From Schaalia sp. Marseille-Q2122 (GTDB lineage: Bacteria; Actinomycetota; Actinomycetes; Actinomycetales; Actinomycetaceae): 64,000 nt of DNA. Both the position numbers and the translations under genes were made by a program. The stretch is from contig NZ_CAHJXR010000004.1 of NCBI RefSeq assembly GCF_903645355.1, forward strand, positions 62,001 through 126,000, given 5' to 3'. The stretch's first letter is position 1. Each line of letters starts with the position of its first letter. A model generated the notes under the pieces. That model worked only from the letters and a program-made list of their open reading frames with translations. It did not search any database and had not been told where the DNA came from. Of this stretch, positions 38,790-48,736 are shown piece after piece.

Positions 38790-41510
38790 TCAGTCCTGTT
38801 CAAGTTGCTTGCCTCGGCGCACTGCCTCAAGCATCATGATGGCCACATCACGCACCTGCGGCAAAGAAGCGCGGGCGCCGTCACCAGCTGCGCCGTCACC
38901 AGCTGCGCCGTCCCCGGCAGAAGAAGCAGCAGAAGCGCCCGATGACGTAAAGCCGGCACTCGCACCAGTTGCCGAGCCGAGCATCTGAGAACAGAAAGGG
39001 CAGGCGGTGGCCACAATGTCAGCTCCGGTGGAGGCTGCCTCAACCATGCGGGCATCAGCAATGCGGATGCCGCGGGTTTCTTCCATCCAGGCGCGTGCAC
39101 CACCCGCGCCGCAGCATAGGGCGCGCTCGCGGTTGCGGGGCATTTCGACCAGGTTGACGCCCAGGGCTCCGAGCAATTCACGAGGCGCCTCGTAGACGCG
39201 GTTGTGTCGGCCAAGGTAGCAGGGGTCGTGGTAGGTGATAGTTGGCGCAGGGGTCTTATCAAGACTTTCAGCCCCATCGGCAGCCTCAGCCCCAGCAGCC
39301 ACGACGGAGCCAGTCCCACCATCTACCGCCGCATGCTTCCCAGCACCTGCCGCAGTCCTCTCAGCCCCGGGCGCCACGGGTGTCAGCAGGCCCTCCCGCA
39401 CCAGGCGGTTAAGCAGCTGCGTATGGTGAATGACCTCAAAACGTGCGCCAAGCTGTGTGAACTCCCCGGCGATGGTGTTAAAGCAGTGAGCGCAGGTGAC
39501 GACAATGCGCTGAGCTTTCGCATCCGTCAGAGCCTCAATGGCGGCGGAGGCCAGCATCTGGAAGAGCACCTCGTTACCGGCTCGGCGCGCCGGGTCGCCT
39601 GTGCAGGACTCACCTGAGCCCAGCACTGCAAAAGACACCCCGGCAGTGTGCAGGAGTTCGGCGACGGCTGCAGTGGTGGCTTTAGCCTTGTCGTCGTAGG
39701 CGCCCGCGCAGCCCACCCAGAACAGGTAGTCAACCTCGCTGGCGTCCTCAATATCTTCTCCCACCACGGGCACATCAAAGTCGAGGTTTTTCGCCCACTC
39801 CATGCGTTTGCGTGCGGGCTGGTTGTAGGGGTTGCCCTTGGATTCCATGCCGCGGAAGGCGCGCGAGAGTTCGCGGGGGAAGGCGCTCTCCATGAGTACC
39901 TGGTGGCGGCGCAGGTCAAGGATGTGGTCGACGTGCTCGATGTCTACGGGGCACTGTTCAACGCAGGCGCCGCAGGTGGTGCAGTCCCACAGGACGCCCT
40001 CGTCAATGACATCGGGGACGAGGGGGGCGGCAACGTCGGCAACGCCTGCAGGCCCGGTTGCTCCCGAGGCGGACAGGGCGGTGAGTAGGTCGAAGGAGTG
40101 CGGGGAGGGCTCCATACCCTTTTCCAGGAGCATCTCATCCTCAGCCAGGTCAGCGACGCCGCGCGAGCCGGGCACTTCTGCGTCGGTGACCTCACGCTCG
40201 CTGATTTCCAGGGAGGAGATGGAGTGGACGTGGTCGCGCAGGGACAATACCAGCAGCTTGGGGGAGAGGGGTTTTTCGGTGTTCCACGCGGGGCAGAGTT
40301 CCTGGCAGCGGCCGCATTCGGTGCACGAGTACAGGTCCAGGCGTGCCTTCCAGGTGAGGTCCTCGGCGGTGCCGACGCCCAGAATTACCTCGGCGTCCTC
40401 GTCCTCCGTTAGGGCGTCCAGGGCGTCGAGGTCCACCATGGGTTGGCCGTTGACGAGCATCGGCGCCGCGGGCCCCAGGGATTTCGTGCCGTCAGCGTTG
40501 CGGCGGAAGTAGAGGTTGAGGACGGCAAGGAATCGGTGCCATGCGACGCCCATGGAGGTTTGCACGCCAACGACGGTCAGCCACAGCATGGAGACGATGA
40601 TCTTGAAGGTGGACACCAGCACAATAAGGTTGGCGGCCGCATGCGCGGGCCCGCCAAGAACAGCCTCGCCGCCAGTTGCCGCAGCTCCACTAACCGCGCC
40701 TCCACCAACCGCAGCGCCACCAGCCAGCCACAGGGCCAGCGGGTAGCCCATCCACCAGGTGAGGGGGAAGCGCCACCACTCCAAGCCATCCGTGCCCGCG
40801 AAGTGGGCGACCGCCGCCGGTCCGGCAATGGAGACTGGCACCTGTGCCACGCTGAGCAGTGTGTGCGCGTACTCCAGGGCGCGCAGGGCAATGACAGCCC
40901 CGCACACCAGCAGGATGACCCACTCCACGAAGAGGGCCTGCCAGTGCGTTGAGCCTAGGAAGCGGGAGGCTAGTCCCTGGGCTGACCCGTCACGAGGACG
41001 AGGCCGACGCGCGCGCAGGGTCTCCACGGCAGCTTCGTCGGGGTCGCCGTCGGGAAGGTCACCTGAGAGTGCGGCTTCAGCGCGGGAGCCTCGTCCTGCG
41101 CGACGGCGCACCACCATCAACGCGATAATTCCCAGGAAACCGGCCCAGGCGAAGAACTCCACGAGCCATAGCCACGGGGGGAAGTGGCCGATGAGCGGCA
41201 GTGCCCAGGACTGGTCGCGCAGGTGAGCGTAGCCGGTGATGAGCGTCAGGAAGAGGACGGGGAAGGAGACCATCACCACCCAGTGGGCGATCTTGACCAG
41301 CGGGCGGCCCTTAAATTCCCGGTGGGTGAGGGCTGCGGAGAGCACTCCCCAGGCGCGTCTCCACGGGCGGTTGGTGCGCGTGTGGTCGGCTGCGCCTGCG
41401 CGCATTTGGCGGGCAAGGTGGGCAAGGCCACGGCCGAAGGAGAGGAGCGCGATGGCGGTGCACAGCAGTGCGAATACCCAGCACACGGTGATGAGCAGGG
41501 GGGAAGCCAT
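38790..41510 (-). CDS. membrane-bound (Fe-S) reductase, EtfD/HdrD-like
   Basis: The 906-residue protein combines five or six N-terminal membrane segments (NarI-like, with candidate haem-binding His in LVKIAHWVVMVSF) with a dicluster ferredoxin domain (CTECGRCQELCPAW and CTTCGACVEQCPVDIEH) and two cysteine-rich CCG domains (FWVGCAGAYD, HDPCYLGRHNRVYE, ERALCCGAGG). The order matches EtfD of mycobacteria (Rv0338c), which passes electrons from ETF to the quinone pool. No etfAB lies nearby, so the donor is uncertain. ATG 41510 has AAGGAG ten bases upstream; a GTG at 41519 is too close to it. A Gly/Ala-rich tract near the C-terminus and one near residue 280 are low-complexity. Confidence 0.85.
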   Translation of the reverse strand: MASPLLITVCWVFALLCTAIALLSFGRGLAHLARQMRAGAADHTRTNRPWRRAWGVLSAALTHREFKGRPLVKIAHWVVMVSFPVLFLTLITGYAHLRDQSWALPLIGHFPPWLWLVEFFAWAGFLGIIALMVVRRRAGRGSRAEAALSGDLPDGDPDEAAVETLRARRPRPRDGSAQGLASRFLGSTHWQALFVEWVILLVCGAVIALRALEYAHTLLSVAQVPVSIAGPAAVAHFAGTDGLEWWRFPLTWWMGYPLALWLAGGAAVGGGAVSGAAATGGEAVLGGPAHAAANLIVLVSTFKIIVSMLWLTVVGVQTSMGVAWHRFLAVLNLYFRRNADGTKSLGPAAPMLVNGQPMVDLDALDALTEDEDAEVILGVGTAEDLTWKARLDLYSCTECGRCQELCPAWNTEKPLSPKLLVLSLRDHVHSISSLEISEREVTDAEVPGSRGVADLAEDEMLLEKGMEPSPHSFDLLTALSASGATGPAGVADVAAPLVPDVIDEGVLWDCTTCGACVEQCPVDIEHVDHILDLRRHQVLMESAFPRELSRAFRGMESKGNPYNQPARKRMEWAKNLDFDVPVVGEDIEDASEVDYLFWVGCAGAYDDKAKATTAAVAELLHTAGVSFAVLGSGESCTGDPARRAGNEVLFQMLASAAIEALTDAKAQRIVVTCAHCFNTIAGEFTQLGARFEVIHHTQLLNRLVREGLLTPVAPGAERTAAGAGKHAAVDGGTGSVVAAGAEAADGAESLDKTPAPTITYHDPCYLGRHNRVYEAPRELLGALGVNLVEMPRNRERALCCGAGGARAWMEETRGIRIADARMVEAASTGADIVATACPFCSQMLGSATGASAGFTSSGASAASSAGDGAAGDGAAGDGARASLPQVRDVAIMMLEAVRRGKQLEQD

Positions 41511-41809
41511 GAGCTGCACTCTCCTTAGAGGTCCTCGTCGGGTAGGTTTTTGTCGACTCTGTCGACACGGGACGTTCTATTATCCCGCTTTTGTGCGTAA
41601 ATCAGGATTCGAGAGTGCGGGGCGCGATCCTCGCCACCTCAGCACTCGTTCATCGCTCAACTTCGGTACCCTTGAAAAAGAACCGCAGATGGGTGCGCGG
41701 CTCCGCGCCTGAAGCTGATCGAAGCTGATACCGCTCATCATGCGCTTGCCCTGATCGCCTGCAGCGTGCCGACTTTGTGGCCTGCTGCCGACAACGAGGA
41801 CACCCGAGC
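41511..41809. other. divergent promoter region, EtfD-like / mrp
   Basis: The region contains two directly repeated TGTCGAC sequences (about 41551-41567), each around a GTCGAC palindrome, and a repeated AAGCTGAT near 41711-41727. No gene is seen. The repeats might be operator sites. Confidence 0.3.
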
Positions 41810-44800
41810 ATGTTTGCTGTCATTGCCGCACACCTGTGTGTTGCCGTGTGCGCGCCTTTTTTGGTCAGCCGTATCGGGCGCCGCGCCCTCGCCCTTCTTG
41901 CTCTCGCCCCTGTGTCTGCCGTTGTTTACGCTGTGGCCGCAAGCGAGCAGGTTTTCGCCGCCGCGCATGCCAACGAGGCCGCCATACGTTCCCACGAGGC
42001 CGCCGCCGCAGTCCCCGCCGCTTTTCCCTCCGAAACGCTGACCTGGATTCCCGGCCTGGACCTGACCCTTGTCATGCGCCTGGATGTGCTGTCGTGGGTG
42101 ATGACGCTGATTGTTGGGGGTGTGGGTGCTCTGGTTCTCATCTACGCCTCGGCCTACTTCAAAAAATCCGCCGCGGGGCTGGGGCGTTTTGCCGCTGTCT
42201 TTGTCGCGTTCATCGCGGCGATGCTGGGCGTTGTCCAGTCCGATCACACGATGGGGGTGTACGCCTTTTGGGAGGCGACCTCGTTGCTGTCTTACCTGCT
42301 GATCGGGCACCATTTTGAGCGCCGTCCGGCTCGCGCGGCTGCCCGTCAGGCTCTGCTGGTGACTACTGGTGGTTCGCTGGCGATGTTCGTTGGTTTTGTC
42401 ATGCTTGGGCAGGTGGAGGGCGGTTCCTATCTGCTGTCTGAGCTGGTGGCGAACGCTCATAATGGGACGCTTGGGTTGAGCGTGACCGGCCCGACGGGTG
42501 CGATCTCCACCTCCGGGCTTTACCTGAATGTGGCGGCCCTGCTTGTGCTGTTGGGTGCTTTTTCGAAGTCAGCGTTGGTGCCCACGCATTTTTGGCTGCC
42601 TGGTGCGATGGCTGCGCCGACTCCTGTGTCGGCCTACCTTCACGCTGCCGCCATGGTGAAGGCTGGCCTGTACCTCGTTGCGCGTCTGACGCCGGGATTT
42701 ACTGACCTTTTGCTGTGGTCGCCTCTGATTGTCGCTACGGGTTTGGCCACGATGTTTGTTGGTGGTTGGCGAGCTTTGCGTCAGCACGATCTCAAGCTTG
42801 TTCTCGCGTATGGCACGGTGTCGCAGTTGGGTTTGATTATGGCTGTGCTGGGGGCGGGGAGTGCCTCGCTGATGGCGGCTGGTGTGGCGATGCTCCTTGC
42901 TCATAGCCTCTTTAAGTCGACGCTGTTCTTGACTGTTGGTGCGGTGGAGAGTGCGACGGGCACGCGCGACATTCATCGTCTGAGTGGCGTTGCGCGCGCG
43001 ATGCCGTGGACTGGGGCGGCGGCTGGCCTGGCGGCCGCGTCTATGGCTGGCCTGCCGTTGACCACCGGCTACCTGGGGAAAGAGGCGCTGCTGGCGGCAC
43101 TCATGCACGGCTCTGAGGCTGGCTGGATGGGCGGTGAGGCTTCTTTGGCTGCGGGTGTGACTGGCGCTGAGTTGCTTTTCCTTGTGGCGGTGGCGCTGGG
43201 GTCGGTTCTTACGGCCGCTTATTCGTGGCGTTTTTGGTGGGGGGCCTTTGGTGTGCGTCCGATTGACGAGGTTCTCGCCGTGAAGCCTTTGCCGGTGACC
43301 TTGCGTTTGCCCATCTACCTGCTGTCTCTTGGCGCGCTTTTGGGTTTGGCGCCGGCCGTCTTCGAAGCTGGCGTGGGGGCTTATGGGGTGATCTTGCCTG
43401 GTCACGCTCACTTGGCGTGGTGGTCGGGGGTGGATGTTGCTCTTGTGACGCTGGTGATTTTTGCGTGCGCGGGCGTCTTGGCGTGGCGTGCCCGGCAGTT
43501 TGAGGCGCTTCAGGCGCGTTTTGCTGTGTCGATTAACGCTGTTGACCTGCACACGTGGAGTTTGCGGGAGTTGGAAATCGTGGCGGCGCGCGTGACTCGC
43601 ATGACGCAGCGTGGTTCCCTGCCTTTCGAGTTGTCGACGATTATGGCGACTCTGGTGGCGGCGGTTGGGGCTGCGCTGCTGGTTCATCCGCCGTCGGCTC
43701 TTCAGTTGCGGGCGTGGGATTCTCCTGTTCAGCTGCTGGTTGGTGTGGTGATTGTTGTTGCTGCTGTGATGACTGCTCGTGCGCGTCGGCGTATGAAGGC
43801 AGCTTTTACTTTGGGCGCTGTGGGTCTGGGGGTGGCGATGCTTTATGCCTCCTATGGTGCGCCTGATTTGGCGTTGACGCAGATCCTTGTCGAGGCCGTC
43901 GGCATGGTGATCTTTGTGCTGGTCTTGCGTCGTTTGCCCGCGCACTTTTCGGACCGTCCTCTGGCGCGTTCGCGTTGGTGGCGTCTGCTGTTGTCGATTG
44001 TGGTGGCTGGGGGTGTGCTGGTTGTTGGCCTTTATGCGACGGCTGCCCGCACTCATGCTCCTGATTCTTCCCTCATGGCGGAGGAGGCGTACTTCTTTGG
44101 TCATGGTCTCAATATTGTGAATGTCATCTTGGTGGACATTCGTGCGTGGGATACGGTCGGTGAGTTGTCGGTGCTGCTGGTGATTGCCACTGGTGTTGCT
44201 TCGCTCATTCATGCGGGTTCGACTTCGAAGCCTCGCTACCAGCGGATTTCTGCGTTGTTGCGCGGTCGTATTTCTCGGGTTGACGAGGCGCCCGCCGGCC
44301 CTCATAGTCGTGTCACTTTCCTTCCGACTGTGGCGCGTTTGGATGAGCGGGAACGCTCGATTGTTATTGAGGTGACGACGCGCCTGTTGTTCCCCACGAT
44401 GATTGTCTTGTCCTTGTGGCTGTTGTTTATTGGGCATAACAATCCTGGTGGAGGCTTCGCTGGTGGTGTCGTGGCCGGTTTGGCGTTTGTTTTGCGCTAC
44501 TTGGCTGGTGGGGCTGAGGAGTTGGAGAAGGCGATGCCGATCTCGCCGGGCCGTATTCTGGGGACGGGCTTATTTATTGCGGGAGCCGGTGCTTTCGCGC
44601 CCCTGGCTTTTGGCCGTTCGGTCTTGCAATCTACCGAGGTTGACTGGGATTTTGGGCTCCTGGGGCACCTGCATTTCACGACGGCGACGATCCTCGATAT
44701 TGGCGTGTATGTGCTGGTCATTGGCCTGGTGCTTGACTTGGTGGCTGCGGCGGGTGCGCAGATTGATCGCCATGGTGAAGAAAATGACGAGGGCGGTGCA

Positions 44801-44854
44801 GCGTCATCTGGCGCTCAACATGTAGCGTCTGTGTCTTCGGAGGTGACCTCATGA
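41810..44854 (+). CDS. mrpA: Mrp Na+/H+ antiporter subunit A (with fused B domain)
   Basis: This largest subunit of the multi-subunit cation/proton antiporter has 1014 residues and about 20 membrane segments. It is related to NuoL: the quinone-oxidoreductase-like core has DHTMGVYAFWEATSLLSYLLIG, AHSLFKSTLFLTVG and the functional Glu/Lys positions in the usual helices. The C-terminal 140 residues (RLLFPTMIVLSLWLLF, NNPGGGFAGGVVAGL) are an MrpB domain, fused as in other actinobacteria. ATG 41810 starts MFAVIAAHLC. It overlaps mrpC by four bases. Confidence 0.92.
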   Translation: MFAVIAAHLCVAVCAPFLVSRIGRRALALLALAPVSAVVYAVAASEQVFAAAHANEAAIRSHEAAAAVPAAFPSETLTWIPGLDLTLVMRLDVLSWVMTLIVGGVGALVLIYASAYFKKSAAGLGRFAAVFVAFIAAMLGVVQSDHTMGVYAFWEATSLLSYLLIGHHFERRPARAAARQALLVTTGGSLAMFVGFVMLGQVEGGSYLLSELVANAHNGTLGLSVTGPTGAISTSGLYLNVAALLVLLGAFSKSALVPTHFWLPGAMAAPTPVSAYLHAAAMVKAGLYLVARLTPGFTDLLLWSPLIVATGLATMFVGGWRALRQHDLKLVLAYGTVSQLGLIMAVLGAGSASLMAAGVAMLLAHSLFKSTLFLTVGAVESATGTRDIHRLSGVARAMPWTGAAAGLAAASMAGLPLTTGYLGKEALLAALMHGSEAGWMGGEASLAAGVTGAELLFLVAVALGSVLTAAYSWRFWWGAFGVRPIDEVLAVKPLPVTLRLPIYLLSLGALLGLAPAVFEAGVGAYGVILPGHAHLAWWSGVDVALVTLVIFACAGVLAWRARQFEALQARFAVSINAVDLHTWSLRELEIVAARVTRMTQRGSLPFELSTIMATLVAAVGAALLVHPPSALQLRAWDSPVQLLVGVVIVVAAVMTARARRRMKAAFTLGAVGLGVAMLYASYGAPDLALTQILVEAVGMVIFVLVLRRLPAHFSDRPLARSRWWRLLLSIVVAGGVLVVGLYATAARTHAPDSSLMAEEAYFFGHGLNIVNVILVDIRAWDTVGELSVLLVIATGVASLIHAGSTSKPRYQRISALLRGRISRVDEAPAGPHSRVTFLPTVARLDERERSIVIEVTTRLLFPTMIVLSLWLLFIGHNNPGGGFAGGVVAGLAFVLRYLAGGAEELEKAMPISPGRILGTGLFIAGAGAFAPLAFGRSVLQSTEVDWDFGLLGHLHFTTATILDIGVYVLVIGLVLDLVAAAGAQIDRHGEENDEGGAASSGAQHVASVSSEVTS

Positions 44855-45333
44855 CTGTCCCATCGGTGACTGTTCTGCTCATTGCCGCTGCTTTGGCGGG
44901 GACGGGCGTGTACCTCATGCTTGAGCGTTCTTTGTCGCGCATCTTCATTGGCTTGGGGCTTATTACTCACGCGGTGAATGTGTTGCTGCTTGCGGCGGGC
45001 GGCGCTGCGGGCCGCCCGCCGTTGATCGGTGTGGAGGCGGTGGAGGAGATGGGGGATCCTCTTCCTCAGGCGATGATGCTCACTTCTATTGTTTTGTCGT
45101 TGGGTACCACGGCCTTTGGCTTGGCCTTGGCGTATCGTTCGTGGCGTCTGACCGGCCATGATGAGGTCATTGACGACATTGAGGATCGGATTCTTTCTCG
45201 CCGTGCTGACGCTGAATTGGCGGCAAGTATTGACGAGGGCGCCACCGGTGATGAGGACGGCGACATCAACTACGACGAAAGCGAGGATACGGGCGCGAGC
45301 TCCGACGAGGACGAAGAGGGAGGCAGAGCATGA
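44851..45333 (+). CDS. mrpC: Mrp antiporter subunit C
   Basis: The 160-residue protein is NuoK-like with three membrane segments (SVTVLLIAAALAGTGVYLML; RIFIGLGLITHAVNVLLLAAGG; LPQAMMLTSIVLSLGTTAFGLAL, quoted in parts). It has an acidic C-terminal tail of about 50 residues (DEDGDINYDESEDTG) not usual in the family. Overlaps four bases with neighbours on both sides. Confidence 0.9.
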   Translation: MTVPSVTVLLIAAALAGTGVYLMLERSLSRIFIGLGLITHAVNVLLLAAGGAAGRPPLIGVEAVEEMGDPLPQAMMLTSIVLSLGTTAFGLALAYRSWRLTGHDEVIDDIEDRILSRRADAELAASIDEGATGDEDGDINYDESEDTGASSDEDEEGGRA

Positions 45334-47162
45334 TGTTCACCGCGAACTACCTGCTGCCTATCCCGATCCTCTTGCCGCTGCTGAGCGCGGGTTTTGTGCT
45401 CTTCCTCGCTCGGGATCCGCGCCTCCAGCGTCTCTTCGCCCTGCTCACTTTGGCGGCGACTACGGCGACCTCGTTCGCGCTGGTACTTGCAGCTGATTCT
45501 GGGCCTGTGGTGCTTGACGTGGGGTCGTGGGCTGCGCCTATTGGCGTGACTCTTGTGGCTGATCGCCTCGCTGCGATCATGCTGGTGGTTAGTCAGATTG
45601 TGACCCTCGCTGTGCTCGTGTTCTCGCAGGCGCAAAACCTGGCGACTCAGGGGTCGCGCGCGCCGGTGAGCATCTACTACCCGACCTACCTCATTTTGTC
45701 GGCGGGCGTCGCGAATGCTTTCCTCACAGGGGACCTGTTCAACCTCTTCGTGGGCTTTGAGATCCTTCTGGCCGCTTCTTTCGTTCTCATCACCCTGGGT
45801 GGCACGCGAGGGCGAGTGCGCGCTGGCACAGTCTACGTGGTTGTCTCCCTGCTGTCCTCGTCAATCTTCCTGGCGGGTATTGCTCTGACCTACGCGGCAA
45901 CGGGGACGGTGAATATTGCCCAGCTGTCGATTCGCCTGAGGGAGATTGACCCGGGTGTGGCCCTGATGATTCAGGCTGTGCTGCTGGTGGCTTTTGGTAT
46001 TAAGGCGGCGGTTGTGCCCCTTCAAGCGTGGCTGCCGGACTCTTACCCGACGGCGCCGGCCCCGGTGACGGCCGTCTTTGCTGGTCTGATGACGAAGGTC
46101 GGCGTGTACGCGATGATTCGCCTGCAGGTTTTCCTGTTTCCGGGGGATTCCATTGCGCCGATCCTTGGTGTGGTGGCCCTGGCTACGATGATCATCGGTA
46201 TTTTTGGTGCTGTCGCTCAAGATGATGTCAAGCGTTTATTGTCCTTCACCCTGGTGTCCCATATTGGATACATGGTCTGGGGCTTGTCCTTGGTGACCGA
46301 GGCTGGTTTGGCTGCGGCGATCTACTATGCGGCCCACCATATTCTTGTGCAGACCACGCTGTTCCTTGTGGCGGGGCTGATTGAGAAGCGCACGGGCACG
46401 ACCTCGCTGGCACGCCTGTCGGGCCTGGCCCGTAAAGCACCCTTGGTGGCTATTCTGTTCTTTATCACGGGCATGAACCTTGTGGGCGTGCCGCCCCTGA
46501 CGGGCTTTGTCGGCAAACTGGGGTTGGCGCAGGCCTCGGCAAACTCGGCGCAGATGAACGGTGGGCTGGCGGCCGCGCAGGCGTGGTTGCTGCTGGCGGG
46601 CGGCATTGTCACGAGCTTCCTCACTCTTTACGTGGTGGCGAAGTGGTGGAATATGGCTTTTTGGCAAAACCCGAAGGATGCCCCACCGGTTGTTGCCGAG
46701 CCCCTGTTGCGCCCTGACGCTTCGGATGCTGTGCGTGAGCGTGCGACCCGTCAGGTGGAGCGGGCTCGCAACGCTTTGGCTCCTGTGGCTGAGCGGTCGC
46801 GTTCCTCAGCGCAGGCTTCGCGCACGGAGGTGGAGAAGGTTGTCATTGAACGCACGCCTATGCTGATGAGTGTCACTGTGGCGGTGCTGGTGGCGGTGCA
46901 GGTGGCGATGGCTGCGGCGTCGGGTCCGATTTGGGATTACGTGTCTTCTGCGGCGCGGGATCAAATGTTCCGCTACCCCTATATTTCTGCGGTGCTGGGC
47001 GAGGACGGCCGCGGGTCGGGGATCTCTCTTGACGAGGTTCCCAACGCCCCCTTGCCTGAACCGCAGGACTTGCGCCCCGTTCAGCCGGACGCGGAAACCT
47101 CTGATGGCACGCCCGCCGAGACTGCCCTGGATGGGCTCCACTCGGGGGAGGGGAGGCAGTGA
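45330..47162 (+). CDS. mrpD: Mrp antiporter subunit D
   Basis: The protein has 610 residues, with about 14 membrane segments of the NuoN/NuoM-related family (TGDLFNLFVGFEILLAASFV; IKAAVVPLQAWLPDSYPTAP; LLSFTLVSHIGYMVWGLSLV). The C-terminal 110 residues are hydrophilic with one further hydrophobic stretch (SVTVAVLVAVQVAMAAASG). It couples proton movement with MrpA. Confidence 0.92.
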   Translation: MMFTANYLLPIPILLPLLSAGFVLFLARDPRLQRLFALLTLAATTATSFALVLAADSGPVVLDVGSWAAPIGVTLVADRLAAIMLVVSQIVTLAVLVFSQAQNLATQGSRAPVSIYYPTYLILSAGVANAFLTGDLFNLFVGFEILLAASFVLITLGGTRGRVRAGTVYVVVSLLSSSIFLAGIALTYAATGTVNIAQLSIRLREIDPGVALMIQAVLLVAFGIKAAVVPLQAWLPDSYPTAPAPVTAVFAGLMTKVGVYAMIRLQVFLFPGDSIAPILGVVALATMIIGIFGAVAQDDVKRLLSFTLVSHIGYMVWGLSLVTEAGLAAAIYYAAHHILVQTTLFLVAGLIEKRTGTTSLARLSGLARKAPLVAILFFITGMNLVGVPPLTGFVGKLGLAQASANSAQMNGGLAAAQAWLLLAGGIVTSFLTLYVVAKWWNMAFWQNPKDAPPVVAEPLLRPDASDAVRERATRQVERARNALAPVAERSRSSAQASRTEVEKVVIERTPMLMSVTVAVLVAVQVAMAAASGPIWDYVSSAARDQMFRYPYISAVLGEDGRGSGISLDEVPNAPLPEPQDLRPVQPDAETSDGTPAETALDGLHSGEGRQ

Positions 47163-47716
47163 TGGTAGTGAAGAAGCCCGGCGGGCCATTGGCGCGCACC
47201 CACCGCATCTCCTTGACATTGACCTTGTGGCTGACTGTGCTGTGGGTGCTGGTGTTCACCAGCGTTGAGCCGATGGTGCTGGTTTCTGGCGTGTTGGTGG
47301 CCTTGGCGATCCAGTGGCTGTTTCCGCTGCCGCATATTACGCACACGTGGCGGGTGCGGCCGGTGGCGCTCGCGGTGTTGGTGGCGCGTTTCTTGTGGGA
47401 TTTGTTGGTGGCGGGCGCTCAGGTGTCGTGGGTTGTGGTCCGAGGCCGTAGCCCTCGTAATGCGTGGGTGCGGGTGCGGCTGCGTAGTGGCGACCCTGTG
47501 CATATGACGATTATTGCGGGGATGACCTCGTTGGTGCCGGGTTCTGTGGTGACGGATGTGGTGGTCGAGGAACATCGCCTGGACCTGCATATTTTGGATG
47601 TTGACGCTCAGGGCGGTGAGGCTGGGGTTGTGGCGTCGGTGCTCGCTCAGGAACAGCGTTTGCTTGCCGCGATTGCCCCGCATTTGCTGGTGTCTGAGGC
47701 AGGAGGCTCCTCGTGA
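47162..47716 (+). CDS. mrpE: Mrp antiporter subunit E
   Basis: The predicted protein has 184 residues, two N-terminal membrane segments and a conserved cytoplasmic part (GDPVHMTIIAGMTSLVPGSVVTDV). A GTG at 47159 precedes the ATG; both overlap the mrpD stop. It overlaps mrpF by four bases. Confidence 0.9.
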   Translation: MVVKKPGGPLARTHRISLTLTLWLTVLWVLVFTSVEPMVLVSGVLVALAIQWLFPLPHITHTWRVRPVALAVLVARFLWDLLVAGAQVSWVVVRGRSPRNAWVRVRLRSGDPVHMTIIAGMTSLVPGSVVTDVVVEEHRLDLHILDVDAQGGEAGVVASVLAQEQRLLAAIAPHLLVSEAGGSS

Positions 47717-48216
47717 CTCCTCTTGAGCTGCTGTACTTGGGTATTGCTGGGGTGGCTGCTGTGGCGGCGCTCTTGGCGTTTTATCGTATTGCGGCTGGGC
47801 CGAGCATTATGGATCGCACGGTCGCTTCCGATGTGTTGACGGCGTCGGCTTTCACGATCGTGTGTGTGATGATCGTGTGGTGGAAGCGCTCTGATTTGGG
47901 GCTTTTGCTGATTATTTTGGCGTTGACGGCGTTTTTGACGGCGGTGGTTGTCGCCCGTTATATCCGCCGCGATGTCATCGATGATTCCGCTGGTGGGGGG
48001 CACCGTATCCTCACTGCCGCTGAGGATGCGGAGCGTCAGCGTCTGCGTGAGGAAGAGGAGTTGCGCGCGGAGTTGGAGGAGATCGACCACGAGGTCGACG
48101 CCGCCGCTGCGGAGGAGCGTCGCGAGGCAGAACGGCGGGAGGCTGAAAGTCGTGAGGTTGAAAGTCGCGGGGCTGGGCGTCGCCGTCCTGGTGACGCCCA
48201 GGGGGAGGCACAGTGA
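47713..48216 (+). CDS. mrpF: Mrp antiporter subunit F with long charged tail
   Basis: Residues 1-90 are the usual three-segment MrpF (FYRIAAGPSIMDRTVASDVL). About 75 more residues follow, almost all charged (AERQRLREEEELRAELEEI, then Glu/Arg repeats), probably a cytoplasmic coiled coil. Typical MrpF is about 90-100 residues, so this tail is an addition. Confidence 0.88.
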   Translation: MTPLELLYLGIAGVAAVAALLAFYRIAAGPSIMDRTVASDVLTASAFTIVCVMIVWWKRSDLGLLLIILALTAFLTAVVVARYIRRDVIDDSAGGGHRILTAAEDAERQRLREEEELRAELEEIDHEVDAAAAEERREAERREAESREVESRGAGRRRPGDAQGEAQ

Positions 48217-48566
48217 TGGCGATGCTTGGCGGAGGAATGATGAGTGCCGGTCCGACTCTTATTGCCGGCAGCTCGTGGAATGAGTGGGTGGGCGCGGGAA
48301 TTTTGGCTCTTGGCGCACTCCTGACCTTGATTGCCGCGATTGGTGTGGTGCGCCTGCCCGATGTGTTTTCTCGGATGCATGCTGCGTCCAAGCCGCAGTT
48401 GTTGGGCGTCATTGTGTTGTGTGCGGGTGTTGCCGTCTCCATGTGGCAGTGGCGTTGGCTGGTGCTTGGGGTGGCGGTCATTGTGCTGCAGGTGGTGACG
48501 GCTTCGGCTGGTTCGCATGTCCTGGCTCGTTCGGCTGCGCAGGCTGAGCATCCTGAGGTGAACTGA
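48213..48566 (+). CDS. mrpG: Mrp antiporter subunit G
   Basis: The 117-residue protein has three membrane segments and the family motif VVRLPDVFSRMHAASKPQLLG. It closes the mrp operon. The 170-bp gap after it holds a weak hairpin (TTGCC/GGCAA) and possible promoter elements of the next operon (TATACA near 48730). Confidence 0.9.
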   Translation: MMAMLGGGMMSAGPTLIAGSSWNEWVGAGILALGALLTLIAAIGVVRLPDVFSRMHAASKPQLLGVIVLCAGVAVSMWQWRWLVLGVAVIVLQVVTASAGSHVLARSAAQAEHPEVN

Positions 48567-48736
48567 TACTTTCCTGAGTCGTGTCATTGCCTTCCGGGCT
48601 GGCAATTCGGTGTCTTTTTCGTGTGAGTGCCGCAGGAGTCCCCGATTGTCGACAGGACACCTTTTGCGTACTCCCTCGTAGCTTTGCAGGAGCAAACGCC
48701 TGCTAGGAGGCTGATGTTCTGACATCCTTTATACAT

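Noticed and set aside
42569-44437. Reverse-strand frame of 622 codons inside mrpA
   Set aside because: It is rich in His, Arg and Gln, as expected of the complement of a membrane-protein gene, and mrpA is intact on the forward strand.
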